Assembly (NCBI GenBank): GCA_023460795.1
Contig: JAEWPC010000059.1
Coordinates: 62,001 to 126,000, forward strand
DNA: 64,000 bases
Source: Bacillota bacterium
GTDB lineage: Bacteria; Bacillota; Bacilli; Paenibacillales; Paenibacillaceae
Direction: 5' to 3'
Under the pieces are notes generated by a model. The model saw only the letters and a program-made list of their open reading frames with translations, made no database searches and was not told the DNA's origin. Of this stretch, positions 50,789 to 59,090 are shown one piece after another. Position 1 is the first letter of the stretch. Every line of letters starts with the position of its first letter. A program made the translations under genes and the position numbers.

Positions 50789-52397
50789 CGAAGCCATCAT
50801 TACGGACGGCGTTGCGGAGATATTGGGTAAGCTCGCGATTCCGGGGCTCGAAATCTGCAAGGCTTATTCGGGGGCCGAGGCTGTCGAATGGTTGAACGAT
50901 ACTCGCATCGACATCGTGGTGTCCGACATTCGGATGCCGGAGATCAACGGACTCGAGCTGCTCGATATCATACGCCGGGACTGGCCTCGCTGCCGCGTCA
51001 TATTCATGACCGGTTACCATGACTTCGATCCCGTATACCAAGCGATTCAAGTGTGGGGCGTCCGTTATCTTCTGAAGACGGAGGGTTATTCCAAGCTCAT
51101 TGGCGTATTGGAAGAGACGCTTCGCGAATTGGATGAAGAGCTTCAGACCGACAAGCTGCTGCATCAGGCGATGGAACAGCGCAACACGCTAGAGACGCTG
51201 GCGCATGGCGATTATTTCCGCCATTTATTGCTCGGGATCGGAAGCGGCATGCCGGAGAATCGGGAAGAGGACTTCCGCAAGCTGAACGTTCCGCTTCGTT
51301 CGGACCAGCCGATTATGGTCGTCCTAGGAAGCGTTCTGCATGCGGATTCCGGCAGCTCTTATGTCGGCCGACAGGAATCGGCCCTCGCGGTTAAGCTGCT
51401 CGGCGATGCTTATCTGCGAGACAGAACGAACGGCGTCGGCGTGATTGACCGGTTCGGAGACTTGCTCTGGATGGTACAACCATCTGCAGAGCATGCCGAC
51501 ATAGAAGGAAGCGCATTCGGCGGAGCAACCCGTTTCCTCGAGGGAACGCTGGAGTTGCTCCAAGAGGCTAGCATGAAATCTCTCGGCTTGGAGACTTCCT
51601 TCACGATCTGCAGCACGCCGATCGCATGGGAGATGCTGCCCGGTGCGTATGACAGGCTTAGGCAGATGCAGCATCAGCGAGTCGGCGATGGCACCAGCAT
51701 GGTAATGACCGTGGAGATCGGTCTGCTCGACAAGTCCGCCCAACCGCATGAACGTCTGCGCATGGACAAGCTGGAACCGCTAGCGGGGCTGCTGGAATCA
51801 GGCCGCGGCGAAGAGTTCATAGGGCTGCTTCGCGAATCGTCCGAAGCTCTGCTGGTCAGTCCGCCGCCCGAAACCTCGCAGGTCATCGAGGTCTATTATT
51901 CCGTCGGGCTGATCCTGCTCTCGTACATCAACCGAAGACAGCTCGGCGATCTGATTTCCGCTCCCGAGCTCATGAGCTTCGAAGCTCATGCGTCTTGGCA
52001 CGACGCGTTCGATTATTTGATTCGGACGGCGGACCAGTTGTTCACCCAAAGGCGTATAGGCGAGAACAGCCGGGCCGATGGCGTCATTCAAGAGATCTGC
52101 GAGTATATCGAGGCGCATCTTGCCGAAGATCTATCCATGGTGCGGTTAGCGGCCCGGTTTCACTTCAATCCGGTCTATCTGTCCCGGTTATTCAAGATGA
52201 GGCGTGGCCAGAACATGTCCGACTACATCGAGGAGGCAAGAATTCGCAAAGCTAAAACGTTGCTTGCCGAGGTGGAACTCCGCGTTCAGGAGGTTGGCGT
52301 TCGGGTCGGGTACGAATCGCCGCACTCCTTCACCCGATTTTTCAAGAAGGCGACGGGCATGGCTCCGCAGGAGTACCGCGAGTACGCAAGAGAATAA
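50763..52397 (+). CDS. response regulator with AraC-type DNA-binding domain (YesN-like)
   Basis: A 544-residue regulator: receiver 1-122 with VDDE (7-10), D55 in VVSDIRMPEINGLELL and LKTEGYSKL in place of the usual KP; a long linker region; and an AraC double HTH at ~440-540 (EDLSMVRLAARFHFNPVYLSRLFKMRRGQNMSDYIEEARIRKAKTLL, RVGYESPHSFTRFFKKATGMAPQEYR). AAAGGAGGATACGAC before the ATG is a strong ribosome site. It is probably the activator of the LplA-type operon upstream. Confidence 0.93.
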   Translation: MRRLLIVDDEAIITDGVAEILGKLAIPGLEICKAYSGAEAVEWLNDTRIDIVVSDIRMPEINGLELLDIIRRDWPRCRVIFMTGYHDFDPVYQAIQVWGVRYLLKTEGYSKLIGVLEETLRELDEELQTDKLLHQAMEQRNTLETLAHGDYFRHLLLGIGSGMPENREEDFRKLNVPLRSDQPIMVVLGSVLHADSGSSYVGRQESALAVKLLGDAYLRDRTNGVGVIDRFGDLLWMVQPSAEHADIEGSAFGGATRFLEGTLELLQEASMKSLGLETSFTICSTPIAWEMLPGAYDRLRQMQHQRVGDGTSMVMTVEIGLLDKSAQPHERLRMDKLEPLAGLLESGRGEEFIGLLRESSEALLVSPPPETSQVIEVYYSVGLILLSYINRRQLGDLISAPELMSFEAHASWHDAFDYLIRTADQLFTQRRIGENSRADGVIQEICEYIEAHLAEDLSMVRLAARFHFNPVYLSRLFKMRRGQNMSDYIEEARIRKAKTLLAEVELRVQEVGVRVGYESPHSFTRFFKKATGMAPQEYREYARE

Positions 52398-52405
52398 AGA
52401 TTCCA

Positions 52406-52428
52406 GGCAACCTGCGAAGGTTGCCTTT
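52406..52428 (+). terminator. intrinsic terminator
   Basis: GGCAACC/GGTTGCC with loop TGCGAA and a TTTATT tail, nine bases after the AraC-type regulator stop. It ends the sugar-ABC/kinase operon. Confidence 0.8.
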
Positions 52429-52525
52429 ATTGTCTAAAAGATTATATGACATGTACCGATACCTAAAGGGTAAGGAATTATAGAGCTATGGGATAGCACA
52501 ACGGATAAAGGCGAGGCTGAGGCTG

Positions 52526-53050
52526 ATGTTGAACTTCGATACGAATGAAGCCGTACAAGTGTTGCAACGAACGCCGGACGTATTGACCGGCCTGCTGTCA
52601 GGCTTGTCCGAGAACTGGTTAAAGGCCGATGAAGGAGTGAATACTTGGACTCCCGTTCAAGTCGTCGCGCACCTTATCGAAGGCGAGAAAACCAATTGGA
52701 TACCTAGAGTAGAGTGGATCATAGAGCGCGGAGAAGCGGAACCGTTCCCGCCATTCGATAGATTCACGGACTTGAACGAATCCGTAGACACGCCCGTCGA
52801 GCAGAAGTTATTGGAATTCCGCATGCTCCGATCGCACAGCTTGACCCGATTGCGATCGCTGATCGACTCTGCCGAGGTACTGGAACGACGCGGATACCAT
52901 CCGCAATTCGGTACGGTGAAGACGAAGGAATTGCTGTCTACCTGGGTCGTCCATGACCTCACTCATATAAATCAGATCCTGCGGGTCATGGCCAAGCGAT
53001 ATCAACAGGACGTCGGTCCTTGGAACGCTTTGTTGAGCATATTGCGTTAA
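52526..53050 (+). CDS. DinB family protein
   Basis: A 174-residue four-helix DinB/YfiT-like metalloenzyme fold. The metal-binding histidines fit VQVVAHLIEGEK (about H49) and VVHDLTHINQI (about H145 and H149); the NTWTPVQVVAHL segment is the typical 'W.......HL' start. Family members are thiol-dependent transferases or damage-inducible proteins of unknown role. A short gene standing alone between two signalling operons, with its own weak ribosome site. Confidence 0.88.
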   Translation: MLNFDTNEAVQVLQRTPDVLTGLLSGLSENWLKADEGVNTWTPVQVVAHLIEGEKTNWIPRVEWIIERGEAEPFPPFDRFTDLNESVDTPVEQKLLEFRMLRSHSLTRLRSLIDSAEVLERRGYHPQFGTVKTKELLSTWVVHDLTHINQILRVMAKRYQQDVGPWNALLSILR

Positions 53051-53102
53051 GTTTGGAAGGCGCTATTTTCGGCAAAAAACGTAGATTGGGGTAGGGTACA
53101 TC

Positions 53103-55247
53103 ATGAGGGGAAATCTCCGATTCGGTTCTCGTTCTATCCTGCTTCATATATTGGCTGCCATTGTTGTCGGTTTGATCATCAGCTATGCGGTCGTCTCCGC
53201 GCCTCATTCCCCTAAGATCGAAAGCCATGAAGGCGTTCTGGATCTAACGCAGGTTCAGGTCAGCAAGAATCCTATTCCCTTGCAAGGGGATTGGACATTC
53301 TACTGGCATGAGCTGCTGTCGCCTGAAGACCTTGTCATTCGTTCGGGCAAGGACGGCATTCGTGATCGCTGGATCGACATCCCTAGCTCCTGGCGGGGCT
53401 ATCGGATAGAGGATCGGCAGTTGAAAGGAACGGGGTTTGCAACTTTTAAGCTGGTCATTAAGCTTAGCGAGCAAGATCGGAACGAACGGCTTGCGCTGCG
53501 GCTGCCTACCATTTTTCATTCGTATAAATTATGGGTGAACGGCGAGCTCTTGGCTGCGGTCGGCGAGGTCGGTCGGGAGAAGAGCGACGTGACGCCGCAG
53601 TTGGCAACGAAGCTGGTGTTCTTCCAACCGAAGCAAGACACGGTTGAACTGGTCATGCAAGTCGCCAACTTCTATCATAGTAGAGGCGGCATTACCAAAT
53701 CCATAGAGCTGGGCGGCAGCGATGCGTTAACGGTCAGTACCAATCTGAAAGTAGCCGCCGAGATGTTCATCACCGCAAGCCTGATCATAATCGGCATCTA
53801 TAACCTGACGTTGTTCGTCCTGCGACGCAAAGACAGGGCTCCGTTATACTTCGGACTGTGCACCTTGATGTTCGGTATCCGATCCTTGCTGGTCGGCGAG
53901 CACTTGCTCACGCAATGGTGGCCCGATTTCCCTTGGGGAACGCAGTTCAAGCTGGAGTATCTGATCCTTTGCAGCGGCGCTTATGTCATTGCGAAATATT
54001 TCGACAGCATCTTTCCGAATTACGTGTCCCGTTGGTTTCATCTCGGTTCGCGGATCGTAACCGGCGCCTTATGTATGCTTGTCGCGACAACCCCCGCTAT
54101 TATTTTCACGTCCATGTTGCCGGTGATCGGAATGGTGGTCGTGCTGCATATCGTTTATTTGATCGTGGGACTAGTCGATTCGGCAATGCGGCGTAAGGAG
54201 GGAGCGCTGATCTTTCTACTGGTGTCGGTGGTCGTTCTGGTCGCTGTCATCAACGACTTTTTATATTATAACGAATGGTCGCCGATCGCCAATACGTCGC
54301 CCCTGGGTCTGTTGGTGTTCACGTTCGCACAGATGATCCTGCTCTCCTCAAGATTTACGAGGTCGGCCACGAACGAGGAGAGAATCGCTCGCGAATTGCA
54401 GGAGGCCAATCACAAACTGACCGAGATGAATACGAATTTGGAGGAGCTCGTGCGGGAACGCACGCATGCGTTGTCCGTCGCCCACGATGATCTCCGTACG
54501 TCCTATGACCGGCTGCTTCACTCCGAGCAAGGGAGGAAGAAGCTCCTTGCCTATATCACGCATGATCTGCGCATGCCGCTGTCCAGCATGCTCGGTTACG
54601 TGGAAGCCGTGCAGGACGGAGTCAAGCCGGAACGCAATGAACAGTATCTGAAGTATATCCGGGATAACACGATCAGGGTTAACCGAATGATCGAGGAGCT
54701 GTCCTTCTTGTCGCACCTCGAGACGGGCCAAGTCTCGTATCGAATGGAACCGGTTCATGTGGCAAGCTTCCTGCGCCGATTCTACGAACAATATGAACTG
54801 GTTGTGCGAGACGCGGGGGTGGATTTCTCCCTGGATATCGGCCAATGGGAAGATGGGCGACCTAACGGTCGGATTGTCGAGATGGATGCGCAAAGATTAG
54901 AGCAAGCGCTGTTCAATCTAGTCTCGAACGCGATGAAGTTCACCTCAAGCGGCGGGTTCGTGCGTATGGGTCTAACCGAGGACAAGGTGGAATTAACCCG
55001 GTATGCGGTCATCAGCGTGCAAGACTCGGGCATGGGAATTCCCCCGGATCAGCTAGAGCAAATTTTCAATCGCAATTATAGATATGATCGACCGGGTATG
55101 GATAAGGGGATTGCGGGCAGCGGGCTCGGGCTGGCCATCTGCAGGGAAATCGTGCAAGCGCACGGAGGAACGGTGTGGGCGAAGAGCGACGGCGAGTCGG
55201 GGTCCGTGTTCTACGTGGCGCTTCCCTTGCATGGCGAAGGATCTTAA
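53103..55247 (+). CDS. 7TMR-DISM sensor histidine kinase
   Basis: A 714-residue kinase. An N-terminal helix (~15-35) leads to an extracytoplasmic jelly-roll 7TMR-DISM-type domain (LQGDWTFYWHELLSPEDL, FATFKLVIKL, LWVNGELLAAVGEVG). Seven helices follow (~220-415, beginning MFITASLIIIGIYNLTLFVLRRKDRAPLYFGL), then a coiled coil, HisKA with phospho-His in LLAYITHDLRMPLSSMLGYVEA (~486) and HATPase (NLVSNAMKFT, VQDSGMGI, GSGLGLAICREIV). Such receptors are thought to sense carbohydrates. Its partner is the OmpR-type gene 90 bases downstream, which has its own regulatory motif at the end of this gene. Confidence 0.92.
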   Translation: MRGNLRFGSRSILLHILAAIVVGLIISYAVVSAPHSPKIESHEGVLDLTQVQVSKNPIPLQGDWTFYWHELLSPEDLVIRSGKDGIRDRWIDIPSSWRGYRIEDRQLKGTGFATFKLVIKLSEQDRNERLALRLPTIFHSYKLWVNGELLAAVGEVGREKSDVTPQLATKLVFFQPKQDTVELVMQVANFYHSRGGITKSIELGGSDALTVSTNLKVAAEMFITASLIIIGIYNLTLFVLRRKDRAPLYFGLCTLMFGIRSLLVGEHLLTQWWPDFPWGTQFKLEYLILCSGAYVIAKYFDSIFPNYVSRWFHLGSRIVTGALCMLVATTPAIIFTSMLPVIGMVVVLHIVYLIVGLVDSAMRRKEGALIFLLVSVVVLVAVINDFLYYNEWSPIANTSPLGLLVFTFAQMILLSSRFTRSATNEERIARELQEANHKLTEMNTNLEELVRERTHALSVAHDDLRTSYDRLLHSEQGRKKLLAYITHDLRMPLSSMLGYVEAVQDGVKPERNEQYLKYIRDNTIRVNRMIEELSFLSHLETGQVSYRMEPVHVASFLRRFYEQYELVVRDAGVDFSLDIGQWEDGRPNGRIVEMDAQRLEQALFNLVSNAMKFTSSGGFVRMGLTEDKVELTRYAVISVQDSGMGIPPDQLEQIFNRNYRYDRPGMDKGIAGSGLGLAICREIVQAHGGTVWAKSDGESGSVFYVALPLHGEGS

Positions 55248-55256
55248 AGATTCCTT
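55237..55256. promoter_or_regulatory. imperfect palindrome before the OmpR-type regulator (shared motif)
   Basis: AAGGATCTTAAAGATTCCTT spans the stop codon of the kinase. The right part continues as TTTACATTTCAT, then CCGATCTACCATG. The same series (AAAGATTCCTTTACATTTCAT ... CCGATCTGCTATG) recurs at 58484-58525, so both are likely the same response-regulator binding site/promoter module. It suggests a separate, autoregulated promoter for the regulator gene. Confidence 0.55.
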
Positions 55257-55337
55257 TACATTTCATCTGTCCGCCGATCTACCATGATAATATTAGTTAC
55301 AATGATTTTCCGAAAGGCAGCGAAGGAAGGTGACAGT

Positions 55338-56033
55338 ATGCTAGACACGCCCAAAATCATGATCGTCGACGATGACCCCCATATATGCGAGATTGTTCAA
55401 GTGTATTGCGAGAGAGAGGGGTTCATCGCCTCTTACAGACATAACGGGGCAGATGCCATGAAGCTGCTTGCGTCCTTCGAGCCGGATTTGATCGTACTGG
55501 ATGTTCTGTTGGCGAATGAGAACGGCATTGATTGGTGCATGAACGCACGCAGCCGCACGAATGCGCCGATCGTGTTTCTGAGCAGCCGCGAGGAAGACGA
55601 AGTGAAGATCAGCGCGTTATCGTATGGAGGAGACGATTATGTGACCAAGCCGTTCAGTCCGGGGGTGCTCATGGCTAAGATCAAGGCGCACCTACGGCGA
55701 GTGTCGACGGCCAAGAAGGAGCAGCTGCTGGAGTTGCCGGGCATGACGCTCGATTATTATGCGCAGTCCGTCATCATGGGCAGTCAAGCCGTCTTTTTGT
55801 CCAAGAAAGAGTTCAGTTTGCTATCCTACATGGCACAAAACGTTAATCGCGTCGTTAGCGTGGATGCGTTGTTCCAGCTCATCTGGGGAACGGACAGTCT
55901 GGAGGATACGAGAACGGTCACCGTTCATATCAGCAATCTGCGCAAGAAGATCGAGGTTGATCCCGCTAATCCGGAGAGAATCGTGACGGTCCGTGGAATG
56001 GGCTATAAATTGGTAACCGGCAGCTCGTTGTAA
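55338..56033 (+). CDS. OmpR family response regulator
   Basis: A 231-residue two-domain regulator: receiver with VDDD (10-13), D55 in IVLDVLLANENG and K in YVTKPFSP; winged helix from ~140 (VFLSKKEFSLLSYMAQNVNRVVSVDALFQLIWG...TRTVTVHISNLRKKIE...IVTVRGMGYKL). Start ATG 55338 is chosen because GGAAGG lies ten bases upstream and it places the receiver at the N-terminus; an in-frame ATG at 55284 lies within the promoter motif. It most likely binds the AAGGAATCTTT-type sites at 55237 and 58459. Confidence 0.92.
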   Translation: MLDTPKIMIVDDDPHICEIVQVYCEREGFIASYRHNGADAMKLLASFEPDLIVLDVLLANENGIDWCMNARSRTNAPIVFLSSREEDEVKISALSYGGDDYVTKPFSPGVLMAKIKAHLRRVSTAKKEQLLELPGMTLDYYAQSVIMGSQAVFLSKKEFSLLSYMAQNVNRVVSVDALFQLIWGTDSLEDTRTVTVHISNLRKKIEVDPANPERIVTVRGMGYKLVTGSSL

Positions 56034-56044
56034 CCGCAAGAACG

Positions 56045-56088
56045 AAAACAGCGGCGAAGGGATGAAACTCCCTTTCGCCGCTGTTTTT
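56045..56088. terminator. bidirectional intrinsic terminator
   Basis: AAAACAGCGGCGAAGGG pairs with CCCTTTCGCCGCTGTTTT (one bulge) around an eight-base loop, between the convergent OmpR-type and SLH genes; T-runs flank it on both strands. Confidence 0.88.
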
Positions 56089-56095
56089 GCTATTC

Positions 56096-58372
56096 CTATA
56101 TACCCAAGAATTCATTGATGGCCGCCTGGACTTCGGCTTTAGAAGATCCAGCGTATAATGAGCCGCCTGAACCTCCGCCGCCAGGGAATCCACCACCGGG
56201 GTCAGGGAAACCGCCGCCAGGGAAACCGCCCCCTCCGCCGCCTCCGATGTATTTCGGTTGAAGGAATGCGATGAGATCGGATAGGTTCGACTCAGTAACG
56301 CCAATGAGACCGGCAAGTTCAAAATCCTCCACTACAAGATCATCGTCGGAACCATAAACGAAATAATTATTGATTTTGTTGATATAAATCGTTTCGTTAA
56401 CGAATCTCTGAATATCAGCCTTTGTTCTTGGACCTGGTGTTGCAGCATAATCGTCTTGCAAATTACCTTGGATGCCCCATACGTTGATGTTGTCTACACC
56501 GATGATTCCAGCAGCGGCGAAAGTCGTCTCATCGACACCACTCCATTCTCCCGAAGCCATGGCGGCATTGATCGAATCCAGCGCCGCTTGCTCCGTACCG
56601 CCATTCGCAACCGCATCGACGATCGCTTGAAGTTGGGCTAGCGTCCATGGGGCTTGTCCATCGGCGACTAATGCGGCTTTGACCGCTGTTAAGTTGGATG
56701 TCGTGACTCCCGTTACTCCCGCACCGGCGAAAGAATTCGTGCCGGGCTCGCTACCAGCTCCGCCGCTGTAGTAATCGTTGATCGTGTTCAACCAGACTTC
56801 TTGAATCGCCCGCGTGTCTTCGGCCGTAAAGCTCAATTGGACGGAAGCTCCGCCTACAGTAAGCTGCAAGGTGTAAAGATTCGCTTGCTCGGTAATCGGC
56901 ATCGTAAACGTAACGGGAATCGAGAACGTACCCGGTTCGCTCGCGGACGCATCGACAGCCGAACCGACGGAGATGAACTCGGAGTTAGGCGTATGGAGCA
57001 GACTCGGGCTCGCGGCTGTCGCGTACATCAAGTTGCCGTATTGGTCGTACGCGTCGAAGTTCACATGATAAGCATTGCCCCAGACGGCCGTCGACACTTC
57101 ATTCCCGCTTGCGTTGCGAAGCGCGCCTCTGAATGTCATACTCGCGACATTCGCCGCGTCTCCGACTTTGAAAGCTTTAGTGACCGAAATTCGACTCGAA
57201 GTCTCCAGCACGGTAATAGACACGATGCTTTGAGAGGTTTGGGACGAAGTATCCAGGATAACGGCCATATGCTTGCTGTCTATTGCGGCCGAAACCGTGC
57301 TCGTTACTTCTAATGGAGGAGGCGCCTTCATCGAGTGGCCGAATTGATTAATGGCTCGGATCTCGATTCCGGTACGGTCCGATGGGGCAACGGAATCACT
57401 ATCCTGGACAAATTCGATCTTGACAAGTCTCTCGACTGATCCAGTCACGCTAGCCGAACTGAATATCGCGGAGGAACCGGCGTAGCTTGCGCCCACCACA
57501 TATTGTCCGTCCTGAACATTCCCGTCCAAGATCAGGCGATATTGGTTATTACCGACCGAGACGGCTTCGGCGACGACAGGGTTGCCATCCTTGGTGATGG
57601 ACAACCGAACGTTCGTCGGGTCGAGGGACTGATTAAACCTTACGGTGAACTCGTTAACATCCACTTGTCTAATTTCAGAGATGGAGAGAGGAGGAGGATT
57701 GTATACGACCGGGGGGACATATACCGGTTCCGCCTTGTCCTCTTCCTTGTTGTCCTCCTCGTCCTTGTTCTTCTCAGCTTCCTGGTTCGTCTGAACCGTG
57801 TCATAAGCCGTGTAGCTTGCTGCAACTAGGAGTTCTCGCGAGGCAGGTTGCGTATAATCGGCCTGTTCCGGTATTAGCCCGGCTGCTACTGCCGCCGCAA
57901 CGTATGCCTGCGCCCAATCGGAAGCTCCTTCTACCTTAGCGCTCGCATCTACTTCAAGATCCAATGCTTCCACCATGATTTTCGCTAATTGTTCGGTGGT
58001 AACATCGGAGCCGGGATCGAAGATGCCTCTTCCGTGTCCTTGCATAATGCCCGCTTCCGTGGCGGCACCGATGAAGCCTGCAGCCCATTCGGCATCCTTT
58101 AGATCTTTGTAAGTCTTATGCGCTAGTTCGCTATTCTCCTCCAATCCTAGGACTAATGACACGATTTTAGCGGCTTGCGCGCGAGTCATATTGTTATCCA
58201 AATGAGCTTGACCATCCGGAAAACCATCGAAAATCCCCGCCTCTACTAATGCGTCGTACTTTTCCTGTGCGGTTTGCGGATCGGCGGCATTCCCGACATT
58301 CGGAGCCAGGAGAAGCCCCACCGACAGCAGGAATAATAATGCAAGGAATCTACTTGTACGCGATATGACCAC
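56096..58372 (-). CDS. SLH-domain surface protein with glycine-rich C-terminus
   Basis: A 758-residue exported protein. The signal peptide (ALLFLLSVGLLLAPNVGNAAD, ~1-30) is followed by three SLH motifs (~33-200: FPDGQAHLDNNMTRAQAAKIVSLVLGL; MQGHGRGIFDPGSDVTTEQLAKIMVEAL; third incomplete), a Glu/Lys/Asp-rich linker (~200-215), Ig-like domains, and three ~60-70 residue repeats containing FAGAGVTGVT-SNL.A / FAAAGIIGVD-NIN / FELAGLIGVT-ESNL. The end is GGGGGGFPGGG-type glycine-rich sequence before a repeat-like helix (SKAEVQAAINEFLGI). It is anchored to cell-wall polymer; function unknown. Divergent from the FliD-like operon, with a shared regulatory motif between them. Confidence 0.85.
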   Translation of the reverse strand: MVISRTSRFLALLFLLSVGLLLAPNVGNAADPQTAQEKYDALVEAGIFDGFPDGQAHLDNNMTRAQAAKIVSLVLGLEENSELAHKTYKDLKDAEWAAGFIGAATEAGIMQGHGRGIFDPGSDVTTEQLAKIMVEALDLEVDASAKVEGASDWAQAYVAAAVAAGLIPEQADYTQPASRELLVAASYTAYDTVQTNQEAEKNKDEEDNKEEDKAEPVYVPPVVYNPPPLSISEIRQVDVNEFTVRFNQSLDPTNVRLSITKDGNPVVAEAVSVGNNQYRLILDGNVQDGQYVVGASYAGSSAIFSSASVTGSVERLVKIEFVQDSDSVAPSDRTGIEIRAINQFGHSMKAPPPLEVTSTVSAAIDSKHMAVILDTSSQTSQSIVSITVLETSSRISVTKAFKVGDAANVASMTFRGALRNASGNEVSTAVWGNAYHVNFDAYDQYGNLMYATAASPSLLHTPNSEFISVGSAVDASASEPGTFSIPVTFTMPITEQANLYTLQLTVGGASVQLSFTAEDTRAIQEVWLNTINDYYSGGAGSEPGTNSFAGAGVTGVTTSNLTAVKAALVADGQAPWTLAQLQAIVDAVANGGTEQAALDSINAAMASGEWSGVDETTFAAAGIIGVDNINVWGIQGNLQDDYAATPGPRTKADIQRFVNETIYINKINNYFVYGSDDDLVVEDFELAGLIGVTESNLSDLIAFLQPKYIGGGGGGGFPGGGFPDPGGGFPGGGGSGGSLYAGSSKAEVQAAINEFLGI

Positions 58373-58458
58373 AACATCATCCCTTTCTCGACATCTGTCT
58401 CATATTCTGAAAATGTAGTTTTAGTTTATCACGCTGATTTCGTCGAATGCCGAAGGTT

Positions 58459-58494
58459 AAGGAATCTTTGAACTTCATTGCCTAAAGATTCCTT
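58459..58494. promoter_or_regulatory. 11-bp inverted repeat, probable OmpR-type regulator site
   Basis: AAGGAATCTTT (58459-58469) and AAAGATTCCTT (58484-58494) form a perfect inverted repeat with a 14-base spacer, in the 297-base gap between the divergent SLH gene and the small gene at 58670. The right arm and the following ~35 bases repeat the motif found at 55246-55285 before the response-regulator gene. The rest of the gap contains nothing else recognised. Confidence 0.55.
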
Positions 58495-58669
58495 TACATT
58501 TCATTCCTGGGCCGATCTGCTATGGTACGATAGGCTTCGACAACAGGTGACGGCATAATGGATGGAGGACGCTACGGAGGCGCGCAGGGTCGGCAAGAGA
58601 TAGCTTGAGGAAATGTTTGCTAAAAAAGGTTTCGAATATGCCGATATAGATAATGAGGAGGGGAATGGC

Positions 58670-59071
58670 GTGAACGTGAAATCCGCTCAGTCGGTCAGCT
58701 ACTATATCAAAGCGATGCAGCTATGCATGGACACGAACGCGACGAAAGATCAATCGCGTCTGGCATCGATACGAAGCATTCTTATGCAGGGCAAGAAGCT
58801 GCGCACCGACGAAATGGACTATTTACAGCGTCATGATCCCAATCTTCATGATCAAGCCATGAGAATCTCGATGGAACGACGAGCGTATGAGGACGCCTTG
58901 CAGTTCAGCCGCAGCAAATCGGATGCGAACCATTACAGCACGTTCATGCTGATGCAGATCGCCGGGCAAGTGAAGCATGGCCGTTCCGAGGAGCTGCTGA
59001 TGCGCACGAACGCGATTCAGGAAGCCCATCGCGAGTTCGTACGTTCGAGCAAATATACTTTACTAAGGTGA
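58670..59071 (+). CDS. small helical protein, upstream of FliD-like gene
   Basis: A 133-residue, largely helical, charged protein (SVSYYIKAMQLCMDTNATKDQSRLASIRSILMQGKKLRTDEMDYLQRHDPNLHDQA...). I do not recognise a family. The start is taken as GTG 58670 because GAGGAGGGG lies seven bases upstream; the frame is open back to an ATG at 58613 with no good ribosome site. It ends 19 bases before the FliD-like gene, so the two are probably one operon and may act together, for example as a chaperone-like partner (inference only). Confidence 0.6.
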   Translation: MNVKSAQSVSYYIKAMQLCMDTNATKDQSRLASIRSILMQGKKLRTDEMDYLQRHDPNLHDQAMRISMERRAYEDALQFSRSKSDANHYSTFMLMQIAGQVKHGRSEELLMRTNAIQEAHREFVRSSKYTLLR

Positions 59072-59090
59072 GTGAAGGAGGTGTAGACAG

